Source of the DNA: Chitinophaga oryziterrae
GTDB taxonomy: Bacteria > Bacteroidota > Bacteroidia > Chitinophagales > Chitinophagaceae
Reading direction: 5' to 3'
DNA: 64,000 bases
Assembly (NCBI RefSeq): GCF_009758125.1
Contig: NZ_WRXO01000001.1
Location: 930,001 to 994,000, forward strand
Part shown: one piece after another, positions 63,007 to 64,000 of the stretch
Numbering within the stretch: the first letter of the stretch is position 1
How the letters are laid out: the number at the start of each line of letters is the position of its first letter
Position numbers and translations under genes: made by a program
Notes under the pieces: generated by a model
The model's database searches: none
Told to the model about the DNA's origin: nothing
What the model saw: the letters and a program-made list of their open reading frames with translations, nothing else

Positions 63007-64000
63007 TTATAACACGAACACTTCATCGCAACATACCGAAGCTTTCTTCTCCGGCCCTGCGGCCCTCCACAAAGGCACCTCTGTCAGACACCTGCCGGTA
63101 ACACGTATATAACGTGTGCTCACCCCCGGTAGCTTAAAATGGAAGTTATTAATCTTAATATCATAATCCTCTCCGGCCAGAGCAGGCACTTGCTGAGAAG
63201 CTGCCGTCTTAAAATTTACCCCATCATCAGAGGTTTCAATCACAATATCTGAAGGATTAAAAATATAATGCCTCGGGTCCTGCAGGAAATTCATCTGCAC
63301 TTCTTTCACAGACAAACTCTTTCCTAAATCTATAGTAGCTACAAGATCTTTCCCATAGATAAATAACCAGTTAATACTAAAATCCTTATCTCCCTGCAAT
63401 CCATCTGTCAACGTCTTTTCTTTCTTTGCAGGATACTCTTCTGAATAAGGATTCGCCAGCTTCACCGGCGACTGGAAAGCCAGGCTGTTAATCCATTTGC
63501 GGCTGAATATAACATTCCATTCCTGCTGGTAAGCATCCGGGGAAAGCCCGCCTTCCGACAATTCTTTCACCCCTGCATCCTTACATTGTGCTACGAACTT
63601 TTGCACCCTTACAGGCCATCTCGGGTTTACTATATAACTGCCGTTTTCAGGAATCAGATACCCATACTTTTCAGCGCCAAAGAAACGCGACTGTTGCAAT
63701 ACCGTATATTCAAGTGGTAACCTTGCATTATACACCCGTGCTAATAAAGTCTTGTTTCCCTCCACCGCTTTTTCCGCATTGTCAAGTAACAAAGAATATT
63801 GATCAATCGCTTCCGCAGATAAATAATTCGTAAAATTATTCACGGGATTACCGTAAATATCCAATGTCGCTTTAGTTTTATGGAGATTGGTAGTCAATGC
63901 CTGCATATATTGAGCTATAAACGTACCCGCCTTCCCGTAATACCCCTCTAAAAAATCAGTAGTTACATCAGCGGCAGGGTTCCATAATAGTTTCGCCTGC
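63007..64000 (-). CDS. DUF4838 glycan-active protein with F5/8-type C domain (N-terminal part outside window)
   Basis: The frame is open to the window edge; 331 codons are visible (including stop). The segment AKLLWNPAADVTTDFLEGYYGKAGTFI resembles the end of the DUF4838 catalytic barrel. The C-terminal 150 residues (WLFIYGKDLVATIDLGKSLSVKEVQMNFLQ and ETSDDGVNFKTAAS) form a discoidin-like carbohydrate-binding domain. It is a convergent neighbour of the GH51 enzyme, consistent with a glycan-use function. An ATG at 63906 is internal, not the start. Confidence 0.82.
   Translation of the reverse strand, partial: QAKLLWNPAADVTTDFLEGYYGKAGTFIAQYMQALTTNLHKTKATLDIYGNPVNNFTNYLSAEAIDQYSLLLDNAEKAVEGNKTLLARVYNARLPLEYTVLQQSRFFGAEKYGYLIPENGSYIVNPRWPVRVQKFVAQCKDAGVKELSEGGLSPDAYQQEWNVIFSRKWINSLAFQSPVKLANPYSEEYPAKKEKTLTDGLQGDKDFSINWLFIYGKDLVATIDLGKSLSVKEVQMNFLQDPRHYIFNPSDIVIETSDDGVNFKTAASQQVPALAGEDYDIKINNFHFKLPGVSTRYIRVTGRCLTEVPLWRAAGPEKKASVCCDEVFVL

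Overview
The window looks like a chromosome segment of a Bacteroidetes bacterium, most likely a member of the Chitinophagaceae such as Chitinophaga (inference). The evidence is the many promoters with the Bacteroidetes -7 box TAnnTTTG (some with TTTG 19 bases upstream), weak or absent Shine-Dalgarno sequences, LytTR and TPR-type sensor proteins, DUF4838 and GH51 carbohydrate enzymes, and outer-membrane beta-barrel lipoprotein-rich gene content. No phage, transposase or CRISPR array is visible.

Layout. 1-6.7 kb: end of plsY, an M48 lipoprotein protease, oxyR, an unknown secreted protein, a glycosyltransferase, a methyltransferase and an esterase. 6.7-16.4 kb: an almost complete heme pathway, hemACDEFBL on the minus strand and hemHG divergent on the plus strand. 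16.6-22.4 kb: housekeeping genes (RsmF-like methyltransferase, LysM/DPBB protein, fmt, NamZ-like muramidase, FKBP, thioesterase, Cys-rich protein). 22.5-30.2 kb: an unusual minus-strand locus of a LytTR response regulator, a small proline-rich protein, a TPR histidine kinase, two distantly paralogous unknown proteins, an alpha/beta-hydrolase-like protein and a CARDB-like protein. A pair of direct repeats with 21-base period, typical of a LytTR site, lies in front of the unknown genes. 30.3-39.3 kb: metE, pepT, exbB/exbD, prmC, ribD, an internally duplicated secreted protein and a YigZ-like protein. 39.6-42.6 kb: a four-gene CMP-sugar/surface-glycan cassette. 42.6-53.0 kb: hydroxyacyl-CoA dehydrogenase, Mrp, a Gfo/Idh plus TIM-barrel pair, pyrF, a glutaryl-CoA dehydrogenase-like enzyme, apbE, envelope proteins and a HAD hydrolase.

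53.2-56.6 kb: an AT-rich accessory block directly after tRNA-Leu. It holds two paralogous small HTH proteins with a shared palindromic operator motif, three paralogous lysine-rich micro-ORFs with a conserved WYF motif on the opposite strand, and three copies of an intergenic hairpin element whose main stem keeps its length while changing its sequence. I regard this repeated cassette as the strongest candidate for something undescribed. 56.6-64 kb: a carboxypeptidase-regulatory-like lipoprotein lying between a sensor kinase and a short duplicated remnant of that kinase's 3' end, a glycosyltransferase, tRNA-Gly, a GH51 arabinofuranosidase and the C-terminal part of a DUF4838 protein.

Two intergenic repeat families are scattered in the window: a GTGATG/CATCAC hairpin (three copies) and a CTCCTAACGGAG hairpin (two loci). 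All functions are assigned by reading motifs; no database search was possible.
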